From NCBI GenBank assembly GCA_035630615.1, contig DASQKI010000079.1, positions 1 to 64,000 of the forward strand: a DNA stretch of 64,000 bases, given 5' to 3'. The position numbers and the translations under genes are program-made. This stretch comes from DATFRX01 sp035630615 (GTDB taxonomy: Bacteria; Actinomycetota; Actinomycetes; Propionibacteriales; Nocardioidaceae). The notes under the pieces are model-generated. The model worked only from the letters and a program-made list of their open reading frames with translations. It had not been told where the DNA came from and ran no database searches. Each line of letters starts with the position of its first letter. The first letter of the stretch is position 1. This document shows positions 24,595-35,391 of the stretch, one piece after another.

Positions 24595-25140
24595 ATGGCA
24601 GGCGATACCGTCATCACCATCGTCGGAAACCTCGTCGACGACCCGGAGCTGCGTTTCACCCCCTCGGGTGCCGCAGTTGCCAACTTCCGGATCGCGTCGA
24701 CCCCGCGCATCTACGACCGGCAGTCCGGCGAGTGGCGGGACGGCGACACGCTGTTCCTGAGCTGCTCGGTGTGGCGGCAGGCGGCCGAAAACGTTGCTGA
24801 GTCCCTTCAAAAGGGCATGCGCGCCATCGTGCAGGGGCGGCTGAAGTCCCGGCAATACGAGACCCGCGAGGGCGAGAAGCGCACGGTCTTCGAGATCGAC
24901 GTCGACGAGGTCGGCCCGAGCCTTCGCAGTGCCACCGCCAAGGTCGCCAAGACCACCCGCTCGGGTGCCGGCGGCGGCTGGCAGGGCGGCAGCAGCGGTG
25001 GTGGAGGCAGCGCAGGTGGTGGCGGCGGCAACGACCCGTGGGCGAGCCCGCCAGCGTCCAGCGGCGACTCCGGCGGTTCGAGCGGCAGCGCCGACCCATG
25101 GGCGTCCGGCGGCGGAGCGAGTGAAGAACCCCCGTTCTAG
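24595..25140 (+). CDS. ssb: Single-stranded DNA-binding protein
   Basis: A 181-residue SSB with an N-terminal OB fold (DTVITIVGNLVDDPELRFTP, about residues 4-110), then a Gly/Ser-rich flexible linker and the acidic C-terminal tip EEPPF that recruits partner proteins. It binds ssDNA as a tetramer in replication and repair. It is located between rpsF and rpsR, the standard actinobacterial order. The 76-bp gap after rpsF has a weak CCCGCGA...TCGCGGG inverted repeat. Confidence 0.96.
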   Translation: MAGDTVITIVGNLVDDPELRFTPSGAAVANFRIASTPRIYDRQSGEWRDGDTLFLSCSVWRQAAENVAESLQKGMRAIVQGRLKSRQYETREGEKRTVFEIDVDEVGPSLRSATAKVAKTTRSGAGGGWQGGSSGGGGSAGGGGGNDPWASPPASSGDSGGSSGSADPWASGGGASEEPPF

Positions 25141-25206
25141 CGCGACCTCAGCCACCCCGACGTCAGCCACAGGCAACAGCAACCCCAGGAATTTGAGGAT
25201 CAAGAA

Positions 25207-25443
25207 GTGCCTAAGCCAGAAGTGCGTAAGCCACGCAAGAAGCAAAACCCGCTGAAAGCGGCCAAGATCACCTACGTCGACTACAAGGACACCGCGTTGC
25301 TGCGGAAGTTCATCTCCGACCGCGGCAAGATCCGGGCCCGTCGGGTCACCGGTGTCACCGTCCAGCAGCAGCGGCAGATCGCGACCGCGATCAAAAACGC
25401 CCGCGAGATGGCGTTGCTGCCCTACACGTCGACCTCGCGCTGA
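25207..25443 (+). CDS. rpsR: 30S ribosomal protein S18
   Basis: A 78-residue basic protein with the S18 core (YVDYKDTALLRKFISDRGKI, RARRVTGVTVQQQRQIATAI) that contacts 16S rRNA and S6. GTG start at 25207 with GAGGA about 7 bp upstream. I see no zinc-binding Cys residues, so this is a C-minus-type S18. Confidence 0.96.
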   Translation: MPKPEVRKPRKKQNPLKAAKITYVDYKDTALLRKFISDRGKIRARRVTGVTVQQQRQIATAIKNAREMALLPYTSTSR

Positions 25444-25461
25444 GCAGGAGAAGTCGCAGTC

Positions 25462-25908
25462 ATGAAGCTCATCCTCACCCATGAGGTGGCCAACCTCGGC
25501 GCGCCCGGCGACGTCGTCGAGGTGAAGAACGGCTACGGCCGCAACTTCCTCGTGCCGCGCGGTCTCGCGATCCGGTGGACCAAGGGCGCCGAGAAGCAGA
25601 TCAGCACGATCAAGAAGGCGCGCGAGGTTCGGGACGTTCGCGACCTGGGCCACGCCGAGGAGATCAAGTCGCAGCTCGAGGCGAAGCCGGTCAACCTCCC
25701 GGTCAAGGCCGGCGCCGGTGGCCGACTCTTCGGCTCGGTGACCGTGACCGATATCGTCGCGGCCGTTCGCGACGCCGGCGGTCCGGACATCGACAAGCGT
25801 CGGATCGAGATCGGTCAGCCGATCAAATCGCTCGGCGCGCACCACGTCAGTGTCCGGATTCACCCCGAGGTCGCTGCCGCTCTGGCGCTCAACGTCGTCG
25901 CCTCCTGA
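25462..25908 (+). CDS. rplI: 50S ribosomal protein L9
   Basis: A 148-residue L9 with the N-terminal rRNA-binding domain (KLILTHEVANLGAPGDVVEV, NGYGRNFLVPRGLA), a connecting helix and the C-terminal domain (AGAGGRLFGSVTVTDIV). It follows rpsR after 18 bp. In many actinobacteria dnaB comes next; here about 5.3 kb of other genes intervene. Confidence 0.96.
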   Translation: MKLILTHEVANLGAPGDVVEVKNGYGRNFLVPRGLAIRWTKGAEKQISTIKKAREVRDVRDLGHAEEIKSQLEAKPVNLPVKAGAGGRLFGSVTVTDIVAAVRDAGGPDIDKRRIEIGQPIKSLGAHHVSVRIHPEVAAALALNVVAS

Positions 25909-25956
25909 GACGGGTAGCAACCTCGCCGTACCGCCGACTGGTCTTACCGACTGAGC

Positions 25957-25975
25957 GCGGCTCAACGGGAGCCGC
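25957..25975 (+). terminator. Hairpin after rplI, possible terminator
   Basis: GCGGCTC and GAGCCGC form a 7-bp GC stem with a 5-base loop, 48 bp after the rplI stop. No U-run follows, so the call rests on position. Confidence 0.4.
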
Positions 25976-25996
25976 CTCATCGAAAGCGGGCGGATC

Positions 25997-27229
25997 ATGA
26001 GGGATGCGAGGTGGGCCGGGACGAGCGGGGGCCGAATCGCGGCATATATAACGGTGCTGGTGGCATCGGTGGCCGGAGTTCCGGCCGTGGCGGGGGCCGT
26101 GGCGCAAGCGGCCCCGACCTGCCTGGGTGAGCCGGCGACGATCGTGGCCACCGGCGACGAGACGGTCGGCACTGACGGTCCGGACGTGATCGTGGGTCGC
26201 GCCGGCGCCGACGAGATCGATCCGGGTGGTGGCCTCGACCGGGTCTGTGCTCTGGGCGGTTTTGACGTGGTGCGTGACGACGACGACGCGCTAGACCGGA
26301 TCCAACTGGGCGCCACAAGCGACATCGTCGTGACCGGGCCGGGAGCCAAGGCCTGGATCGACGGTGGAGCACCGTCGTCGAGTGGAAGAAGGTCGTTTGG
26401 CGACGAGATCGTCTACGACGGCCAGACCGGCGTCACCGTGGACCTGCGGACCCAGTCCGACTCGCGCGGCAATCAGCTGGTCGGCATGGAGACCGTCGGC
26501 GGCACTCCGGTCCGTGACGTCATCACCGGGACGTCGGCAGGCAACGAGCTCTACGGCGGGGGCGGGCCCGATGTCATCCGTGGCCTCGGAGGCGACGACC
26601 TGCTCGAAATCGGTAGACGCAAGCAGACCTGGCCGGGTGCGGCTCGCATGATCGGCGGACCGGGCGACGACTCACTCTCCGCGAAGACGCGCGGTCGAGT
26701 CGAGATGCTGGGCGGCGCCGGCAAGGACCACCTCGACGGCGGGAGCGCAGCGGATCGCATCAACGGCGGTGACGGCGACGACTACCTGACTGGCGACGGC
26801 GGCGACGACACGTTCCGCGGCGGCAGTGGATCGGACCACCTGATTGCGGGCTGGGGCGACGACACCATGTCCGGCGGACAAGGCCGGGACCTCTGGCTCA
26901 ACTGGGACTCGGTGCAGGGTACCAACGGCGAACGTGTGACGACGGTGCGGATCGCCGCCGGCACAGTCCGTGACCGCGTCGGTGACGTGGTCTTCCACGA
27001 CAGCCTGGCCGGGATCGACGTCTACCGCGGCGCCGGCGATATCGAGCACGTCTACGGCTCGCCGCGTCGCGACGTCGTGAACACCGGTGGTACCGAAGGC
27101 GACCTTATCGACCGGATCTACGGCCGCGGCGGCGGCGACCGGCTGATCGCGCCTCGCCACGGCTGGATCGACGGAGGCGCCGGGAGCGACTACTGCCGCG
27201 CCGAGCAGAAGCAGGACTGCGAGCGCTAG
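25997..27229 (+). CDS. Secreted RTX-type calcium-binding repeat protein
   Basis: A 410-residue exported protein. It has a signal peptide with hydrophobic core ITVLVASVAGVPAVAGAVA and likely cleavage at AQA-A, then parallel beta-roll nonapeptides of the GGxGxDxUx type: GGGGPDVIRG, GGAGKDHLDGG, GGDGDDYLTG, GGSGSDHLIAG, GGQGRDLW, mainly at residues 185-310, and a final GRGGGDRLI. These repeats bind Ca2+ outside the cell. There is no protease or lipase domain and no type I secretion gene nearby. Cysteines cluster at the very C-terminus (DYCRAEQKQDCER). Confidence 0.82.
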   Translation: MRDARWAGTSGGRIAAYITVLVASVAGVPAVAGAVAQAAPTCLGEPATIVATGDETVGTDGPDVIVGRAGADEIDPGGGLDRVCALGGFDVVRDDDDALDRIQLGATSDIVVTGPGAKAWIDGGAPSSSGRRSFGDEIVYDGQTGVTVDLRTQSDSRGNQLVGMETVGGTPVRDVITGTSAGNELYGGGGPDVIRGLGGDDLLEIGRRKQTWPGAARMIGGPGDDSLSAKTRGRVEMLGGAGKDHLDGGSAADRINGGDGDDYLTGDGGDDTFRGGSGSDHLIAGWGDDTMSGGQGRDLWLNWDSVQGTNGERVTTVRIAAGTVRDRVGDVVFHDSLAGIDVYRGAGDIEHVYGSPRRDVVNTGGTEGDLIDRIYGRGGGDRLIAPRHGWIDGGAGSDYCRAEQKQDCER

Positions 27230-27236
27230 CGCACTT

Positions 27237-27284
27237 GCGGGATGGTGGCGGGCCGGGAGGGCCTCAAAACCGCCACCGTCCCGT
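27237..27284. terminator. Hairpin between convergent genes, possible bidirectional terminator or palindromic element
   Basis: Arms GCGGGATGGTGGCGG (27237-27251) and CCGCCACCGTCCCGT (27270-27284) pair at 13 of 15 positions; the loop contains GGCC...GGCC. It fills the 71-bp gap between the convergent RTX and MocR genes. Confidence 0.5.
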
Positions 27285-27300
27285 AATCGCGCGGGCAGCG

Positions 27301-28695
27301 TCACTCGGGTACGGCTGCGGCCAACTCCGCCACCGCTTCGTCGACGGCGGAGTCGGCCAGGTTGCCGTACCCGATCACCAGGCTCGGCGGCTGCCGATGC
27401 GACCCGATCCGGTAGCTCGCCGCGTCGACGACGTGCACCCCGCGCCGTCCGGCCCGTGCCACGACCTGTGCGGTGTCGACCCCGTCGGGCAACGCGAGGG
27501 TGAGATGCAGGCCGGCCGCGAGACCGCTGATCGGGCAGTCCGGCAGCCGGTTCGCCAGAGCCTCGACCAGCGCGGTCCGGCGGCGCCGGAAGGCCTGCCT
27601 GCGACTGCGCAGATGCCGGTCGTAGCCGCCGGTGGTGACCAGATCGGCGAACGCCAGCTGGTCGAGCGTCGGCGGAGTCGGCCGAGCCAACTGCTCGGCG
27701 ACGGCCGACAGCCAGGGACCCGGGACAACGAGCCAGCCGATCCCGACTGCCGGTGACATGGTCTTGCTGACCGAGCCGGCGAGGAACACCCGACCGCGGT
27801 CCATCCCCTGCAGCGCGCCGACCGCCCGACCGTCGTAGCGAAACTCCGCGTCGTAGTCGTCCTCAACTACCACGCCGGACACCTGCCGGGCCCAGTCCAG
27901 CAGCGCCGCCCGCCGATGTGGCGCGAGTACGACGCCGCGCGGGAACTGGTGCGCCGGCGTCACGACCACCGCCCGTACGTCGTGATGCCGCTCCAGCTCC
28001 TCGACCCGGAGCCCATCGTCGTCGACGCCGATCGCCACGATGTCGAGGCCGGCGGCCCGCATCGGAGCGTGCAGCCGGGTCCATCCGGGATCCTCGACCC
28101 CAATCGCGGTGATGCCGTCGGCGGCGAGGACCCGACTGACCACCCCGACGCCGGCGGTGGCGCTGGTCGTCACGATCACCTCGGCGCCGATGAGCTCGAC
28201 GCCGCGTACCCGGCCGAGGTAGCCGGCGAGGACCGCCCGCAGGGTCGGGTTGCCGCGTACGTCGGGGAATCCCAGGTCTGCGTCGGAGGCGGCCGACGTC
28301 GCTCGACGTACGGCGTCCGCCCAGCGCCGCCGTGGGAACGCCCGCAGGTCGGGAAGTCCTGGTGCCAGGTCCCACCGGGCCGCCGGTTCGGCCGCGATCC
28401 GGGTCGATCCGGTCGGCGCCGACCGATCGGGCGTCCAGCGAACCCGGGTCGCGGACCCCGTGCGGGCGTCGAGGTAGCCCTCGGCCACGAGTTGCGAGTA
28501 CGCCTCGGTCACCGACCAGCGCGAGCAGCCGAGCGTCGTCGCGAGCGTACGGCTGGGCGGCAGCGCCATGCCTTCGGCGAGCCGCCCGGACGTAATCGCC
28601 GACCGCAGGGCCACGACCAGCTGGCGGTGCAGCGACCCCGACCCGGACAGGTCCAGCAAAACGTCCCAGGCGAGATTGGTCTGGGAATCCGTCAT
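27301..28695 (-). CDS. MocR-family (GntR-aminotransferase) transcriptional regulator, PdxR-like
   Basis: A 464-residue fusion of a GntR winged helix (LHRQLVVALRSAITSGRLAE, GMALPPSRTLATTLGCSRWS, residues about 17-80) with a fold type I aminotransferase domain. The PLP-Lys motif is visible as LAGSVSKTMSPAVGIGWLV. Such regulators sense PLP and often activate PLP synthesis or aminotransferase genes that lie divergently. Here the divergent side has no recognisable target gene. Start ATG 28695. Confidence 0.88.
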   Translation of the reverse strand: MTDSQTNLAWDVLLDLSGSGSLHRQLVVALRSAITSGRLAEGMALPPSRTLATTLGCSRWSVTEAYSQLVAEGYLDARTGSATRVRWTPDRSAPTGSTRIAAEPAARWDLAPGLPDLRAFPRRRWADAVRRATSAASDADLGFPDVRGNPTLRAVLAGYLGRVRGVELIGAEVIVTTSATAGVGVVSRVLAADGITAIGVEDPGWTRLHAPMRAAGLDIVAIGVDDDGLRVEELERHHDVRAVVVTPAHQFPRGVVLAPHRRAALLDWARQVSGVVVEDDYDAEFRYDGRAVGALQGMDRGRVFLAGSVSKTMSPAVGIGWLVVPGPWLSAVAEQLARPTPPTLDQLAFADLVTTGGYDRHLRSRRQAFRRRRTALVEALANRLPDCPISGLAAGLHLTLALPDGVDTAQVVARAGRRGVHVVDAASYRIGSHRQPPSLVIGYGNLADSAVDEAVAELAAAVPE

Positions 28696-28972
28696 GTCAA
28701 CGGATCGTACGCCCAGTCCGATGGCGCCTACTGTCGAAAGCGTCGGCACGATGACGGGAGGCTCGAGTGATTCCCCAAGTGATCATCGAACGCTGGGCCC
28801 ACGAGTCTGGCGTCTTCTCGGCCCGCCCGGGCGCTCCCGTGGCGGCCGATCAGCCCGACCGCGGCCGCCTCCGAACCCTCGCGGCTCGACTAGTCGCGAC
28901 TTGGCGCAGCGATCGCCGCAGAGTTCGGTCCGAACTCGCCAACGGTCAGGACGGGTACGGCCGGGACGGGCA

Positions 28973-29404
28973 CTATGCGTCGCCGCCAGGAACCCAGAGC
29001 TTGGACCCGTCCGACGGCTGCTGCGAGGGGGTCGGCGCCGAGTCGTCATCGCCGGCGACGATCCCGGTCGGCAATCGGTCGAGGTCGTTGGCCTCGGGCT
29101 CGCCGGACGCTAGCTCGGCCTCGGCCTGCACCTGAGCCATCCGCAGCTGGCCGACGGCCTGCTCGACCTGCGTCACGATGTCGGCCGGGAGGTAATCGCG
29201 CAGCCGCTCCAGCATGAGCGCACTGAAGTCGATGAACAGTCGCGCGTCCCGGCGACCCAGCTTGATCTGCGCCGCGTTGAGCGCGTTGTAGAGCATCTCG
29301 GCAAGGATCTGCTGCGCCGGTGCCACGCGCAGTTTGTCGACGTACTCGCGGACTTCCTCTTCGGTCGGGCCGTCGCCCGTACTCTCTGGCTCGGTGCTGC
29401 TCAC
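28973..29404 (-). CDS. DUF1844 domain protein
   Basis: A 143-residue cytoplasmic protein whose middle (APAQQILAEMLYNALNAAQI, LFIDFSALMLERLRDYLP) is the helical DUF1844 domain; a bile-acid beta-glucosidase-independent, still uncharacterised family often found near infC-rpmI-rplT in actinobacteria, which are not present here. The tail is acidic and low in complexity. GTG start at 29404. Function unknown. Confidence 0.75.
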   Translation of the reverse strand: MSSTEPESTGDGPTEEEVREYVDKLRVAPAQQILAEMLYNALNAAQIKLGRRDARLFIDFSALMLERLRDYLPADIVTQVEQAVGQLRMAQVQAEAELASGEPEANDLDRLPTGIVAGDDDSAPTPSQQPSDGSKLWVPGGDA

Positions 29405-29452
29405 GAGCCAACGGTAACGTCCCGTCAGCGCTACAGAGGAGGGGAGTAGGGC

Positions 29453-30790
29453 TCAAGACGACGAGCGTACGGGGACGCCGGTGACCAGCCAGTCGTCGGA
29501 GCGTTCGCGGCGTACGAGGGTGACGGCACGGGCCGCGAGCAGCACGGCGTACGCGATCCATAGCCAGGTCAGGCCGAGGTCGGCGACCCACACCAGGCCG
29601 GCGAGCGGGGCGTAGACCGCCAGCGTGACGAGGCCGGCACGGGCGAGGTAGGGCCCGTCGCCGGCGCCGATCAGGACGCCGTCGAGGACGAACACCACGC
29701 CACTCACCGGCTGGGTCAGCGCCACGATGATCAACGCGCCGAGGGCGGCGTGCCAGACATCGGGATCGCTCGAAAACGCCCTCGGCAACCAGGGGCTGGT
29801 CGCGAGCAGAACGGCGCCGACGATCACGCCGAACCACAATCCCCACTCCATCATGCGGCGGGTCGTCCGCCGGGTGCTCGCGATATCGCTGGCGCCGAGG
29901 TAGCGGCCAGTCATCGCCTGGCCGGCGATCGCGATGGCGTCGAGGGCCAGCGCGAGCGCCATGGTGACCGTCCAGACGATCTGGTGCGCGGCGATCGAGG
30001 ATGCTGCCATCGTGCTGGCAACGAGCGTCGCCAGCAGCAAGGCGGCCCGGAGCGTAAGGGTCCGGACGAACAGTGAGACGTTGGACCGCGCGGCCTCCGC
30101 GATGCCTTGCCGATCCGGCCGAAGCGGTGCGTCGTGCCGGCGGGCGCCGCGGATGACGACCACCACTAACGCGACGCCGGCGCCGAGTTGCGCCAGCGTG
30201 GTGCCAAGAGCCGACCCGGAGATGCCGAGGTCGAGGCCGTAGACGAGCCAGACGTTGAGCCCGATGTTGGCCAGGTTGGCCGCGACCGCGATGACCAGAG
30301 GCGTCCGGGTGTCTTGGAGTCCGCGCAGGATGCCGGTGCCGGCGAGCACGACGAGCATCGGCGGCATGCCGAGGGCGGCGATCCGTAGGTAGTCGGTCGC
30401 CGCCTCGTTGACGGCCGGGTCGGCGTCGAAGCCGCGCACGATCAGGTCGGCGCCGGCCACGACGACGACGGCGAGCCCGACCCCGATCACCAGCGCGAGC
30501 CAGATGCCACTGATCCCGGTCGCGAGGGCGCCCCGACGATCACCGGCTCCCAGGTGCCGCCCGACAGCGGCGGTCGTGCCGTACGCGAGAAAGACGGCGA
30601 GGTAGACGAGCGTCTGGACGATGGTGGCGGCGATGGCGAGGCCCGCGAGCGGTGTGGTGCCGAGGTGGCCGACGATCGCGGTGTCAGCGAGCAGGAAGAG
30701 CGGCTCGGCGACGAGGGCGAAGAACGCGGGGACGGCGAGTCGCAGGATCTCGCGATCGTCCTCGCGCGGCCGTGGCCTCCTCGTGGTCAT
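29453..30790 (-). CDS. MATE-family efflux transporter (DinF-like)
   Basis: A 445-residue membrane protein with about twelve hydrophobic helices in two halves. The N-terminus has the MATE hallmark (LAVPAFFALVAEPLFLLADT, AIVGHLGTTPLAGLAIAA), close to DinF-like proteins that use Na+ or H+ gradients to expel cationic drugs or oxidised compounds. GGGAGG lies only 2 bp before the ATG, an unusually short spacing. No regulator is adjacent. Confidence 0.9.
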   Translation of the reverse strand: MTTRRPRPREDDREILRLAVPAFFALVAEPLFLLADTAIVGHLGTTPLAGLAIAATIVQTLVYLAVFLAYGTTAAVGRHLGAGDRRGALATGISGIWLALVIGVGLAVVVVAGADLIVRGFDADPAVNEAATDYLRIAALGMPPMLVVLAGTGILRGLQDTRTPLVIAVAANLANIGLNVWLVYGLDLGISGSALGTTLAQLGAGVALVVVVIRGARRHDAPLRPDRQGIAEAARSNVSLFVRTLTLRAALLLATLVASTMAASSIAAHQIVWTVTMALALALDAIAIAGQAMTGRYLGASDIASTRRTTRRMMEWGLWFGVIVGAVLLATSPWLPRAFSSDPDVWHAALGALIIVALTQPVSGVVFVLDGVLIGAGDGPYLARAGLVTLAVYAPLAGLVWVADLGLTWLWIAYAVLLAARAVTLVRRERSDDWLVTGVPVRSSS

Positions 30791-30870
30791 CGCCTCCCAC
30801 TGTAATAGGCACTATGGCCTAGTGTCGATAACATCCAACGCCGCTGGTCACCGCTATGTCGACATGGAGA

Positions 30871-31068
30871 TGTGGAGAAAGTCCCAACCTGCGACCCGCC
30901 CGAGTGTTTATCGGGTCCACATCAAGTGGAGGGACGTTGTCCCAGGTCAGCGACGACTTTCACGGGAGGGTAGTCACGTTGTCCACAGCGATGTGAACAA
31001 CCTGTGCACAGTCTTTCGACCTGTTGTCCACACCGCTGGCGACGTTACCCACAACCACCTGTGGATGT
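30871..31068. promoter_or_regulatory. Cluster of DnaA-box-like 9-mers upstream of dnaB
   Basis: Two exact copies of the high-GC actinobacterial DnaA box TTGTCCACA lie at 30979-30987 and 31024-31032. Near matches are TTGTTCACA (minus strand of 30992-31000), CTGTGCACA (31002-31010), TTACCCACA (31045-31053), ACATCCACA (minus, 31060-31068), TTCTCCACA (minus, 30871-30879) and GGGTCCACA (30913-30921). They sit in the 474-bp gap between the MATE gene and dnaB, the largest non-coding stretch in the window. It could regulate dnaB through DnaA or be an origin-like or DnaA-titrating locus. Confidence 0.6.
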
Positions 31069-31264
31069 CGCTCTACGCGTCGTGGTCCCGCGGCCCCTAA
31101 CGTACGCGGGGACGACATCGGCGGCGATGAACCACCGTCCGGTACGCGATGCGAACCAGGCGGACTGTCGGTGGCGTCGCCTAGCGTCGTCAGTAGCCAA
31201 TCAGACGGGGACCCTGTCGGGAAAACGTCTCGGGTGACCTTCGTGTCAAGAGGGGATGCGGTCC

Positions 31265-33871
<2,607 letters not shown>

Positions 33872-33897
33872 CCGTCACGGCCGTCGAGACGTGCGAC

Positions 33898-34890
33898 TCA
33901 TCCTGTACGGGCGCCGGTGATCGGTTTCGACAGCCGACCCGAGTCTGCTCGCTTTGACGCCGCCAGGACCTCAAGTCCCAGCGGCGTCAGGTAGTGCACC
34001 ATCGCTTGTCCGTCCCGCCGGCTGGCGACCAGGCCGGCGCGGCGTAGGGCAGCAGCATGCGCGGAGGCCGATGACAGGCTGATCGACACCGCGCTGGCCA
34101 ACGTCGTCGTCGTGTGCGGCTCGACCAGTGCCTCAAGTACGGCCGCGCGCGTCACCCCGAGTGCGGCCACCGCGCCGTCGTAACTCGTGTTCGCCTCGGA
34201 CAGCCAGATGGCATGCGGAATCGGGTAAACCAGCGTGGGTTGGCTCCAGCCGAGGGCAACTCCTGGCCGTGGCCACACCGATGGCATCACCCGAAGCCCT
34301 CGCCCGGACAGATCGACATCAGCATATGCCGGTCCCGCGTCGACCTCGAGGAGACCGGACCGCCATCGAATCGAGGGATGCAGATCGTTCAGCATCGCCG
34401 CGATGCCCTCCACTGCGAGCTGGCGGTACCGGCGGCTCAGCTCGGCTGCCACCACGCGAGTGTGGACGAGTGACAACGGAGCCATCACCTGATCGTGATA
34501 GACGCGCATCGCGGTTCCGAGCTCGCGGAGGTTCTCGACCCGGCCACGGCAGAGATCGTCAACCCACGATGACCGCCGCGTGGATGACGGCACAGCGTCG
34601 ACCTCATCCCGAATTCGGGCAGCGGGCGTGGACTGGACGATGTCGATAGCCTCATCGACGTCGTCCACCATCTCCGGTGCCAGGAAGAGTGGAACGTCTC
34701 CGCTGGCGGGGATGAGCTCGAACAGGTGTCGTGCCTGACGTGGCAACACGGCGGGTCCGGATCGCCATAGCCTTCGATACGGGTGGCTGACCTGCGCAAG
34801 CGCCTGGACGCTGACCGGTAGCTCGCACATGCGGGGGCGACTGAGACGAATGTGTGCGAGATCCTCGATGTTCATTCGGAGCCGCAACAT
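33898..34890 (-). CDS. ArsR-like winged-helix transcriptional regulator (DUF5937-type N-terminal domain)
   Basis: A 330-residue protein. The C-terminal 80 residues are a winged helix (LEALVEPHTTTTLASAVSIS, LSSASAHAAALRRAGLVASR, RDGQAMVHYLTPLGLEVL). The N-terminal 240 residues (VSHPYRRLWRSGP onward) match the pattern of actinobacterial ArsR-like proteins with a DUF5937 domain of unknown ligand. ATG 34890 is chosen for the GAGGG 7 bp upstream; ATG 34875 is an alternative. It is convergent with dnaB (26-bp gap) and divergent from a small secreted protein, a possible target. DUF assignment from memory. Confidence 0.7.
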   Translation of the reverse strand: MLRLRMNIEDLAHIRLSRPRMCELPVSVQALAQVSHPYRRLWRSGPAVLPRQARHLFELIPASGDVPLFLAPEMVDDVDEAIDIVQSTPAARIRDEVDAVPSSTRRSSWVDDLCRGRVENLRELGTAMRVYHDQVMAPLSLVHTRVVAAELSRRYRQLAVEGIAAMLNDLHPSIRWRSGLLEVDAGPAYADVDLSGRGLRVMPSVWPRPGVALGWSQPTLVYPIPHAIWLSEANTSYDGAVAALGVTRAAVLEALVEPHTTTTLASAVSISLSSASAHAAALRRAGLVASRRDGQAMVHYLTPLGLEVLAASKRADSGRLSKPITGARTG

Positions 34891-35070
34891 TTCTCGCACC
34901 CTCTCAAAGCCTAGGTCAGCTGCTACCTGCCATGACCTTTCAGCTATAGCCGCAAGCTTCGCACGACCGGCGTGGCCGCATCTACGCTCAGCGGGTCCTG
35001 ACGGGGCCGGCGTACTGGCGTCCCGGTCCCGTACACCGCAATTGAACGATCTGTTGAGGAGGTCGAAGCC

Positions 35071-35355
35071 ATGCGATTGACCCTCGCCGCATTGGCGGCC
35101 AGCGGAATTGCCCTCGTCTCTCTCCCGGCCAGCGCGATCGCCGACACTCCGGCTACCCCAAACTGCCTGGGCGTGGTCACCGCGCAGCGGGCGGTGGCTC
35201 ACCACGACATCGGCGAGCACGCGTCCTCGCAGGAGGAGCCGCGCCTCGGTCTCGGCAATGTTGCTCGCGAGGTGCTGGGGGACGACGCCCAGGTCGGCGA
35301 CCTCGGTGCGTTCCTCGGCGAGATCGACGGCGACCCCGCCACGAACTGCCCCTAG
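35071..35355 (+). CDS. Small secreted protein of unknown function
   Basis: A 94-residue protein with a clear Sec signal peptide (MRLTLAALAASGIALVSLPA, likely cleavage ASAIA-DT), then about 68 mature residues with one Cys near each end (PNCLGVV and ATNCP), which could form a disulphide. GAGGAGG lies 9 bp before the ATG. It is divergent from the ArsR-like regulator over 180 bp; that gap has no other obvious feature. I do not recognise the mature domain. Confidence 0.65.
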   Translation: MRLTLAALAASGIALVSLPASAIADTPATPNCLGVVTAQRAVAHHDIGEHASSQEEPRLGLGNVAREVLGDDAQVGDLGAFLGEIDGDPATNCP

Positions 35356-35391
35356 ACCTCTCGGGCGCAAGAAGTCTCGCCGACCCCGACG

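Noticed and set aside
28767..29135. Open frame of 122 codons divergent from the MocR regulator
   Set aside because: Its second half is antisense to the DUF1844 gene, its sequence shows no domain and there is no ribosome binding site; the 28696-28972 gap is better called non-coding. It contains the perfect palindrome GAGTTCGGTCCGAACTC (28921-28937) but no second copy was found.
30871..31068. Calling the DnaA-box cluster the chromosomal oriC
   Set aside because: No dnaA, dnaN or AT-rich unwinding region is visible next to it; kept only as a DnaA-box cluster.
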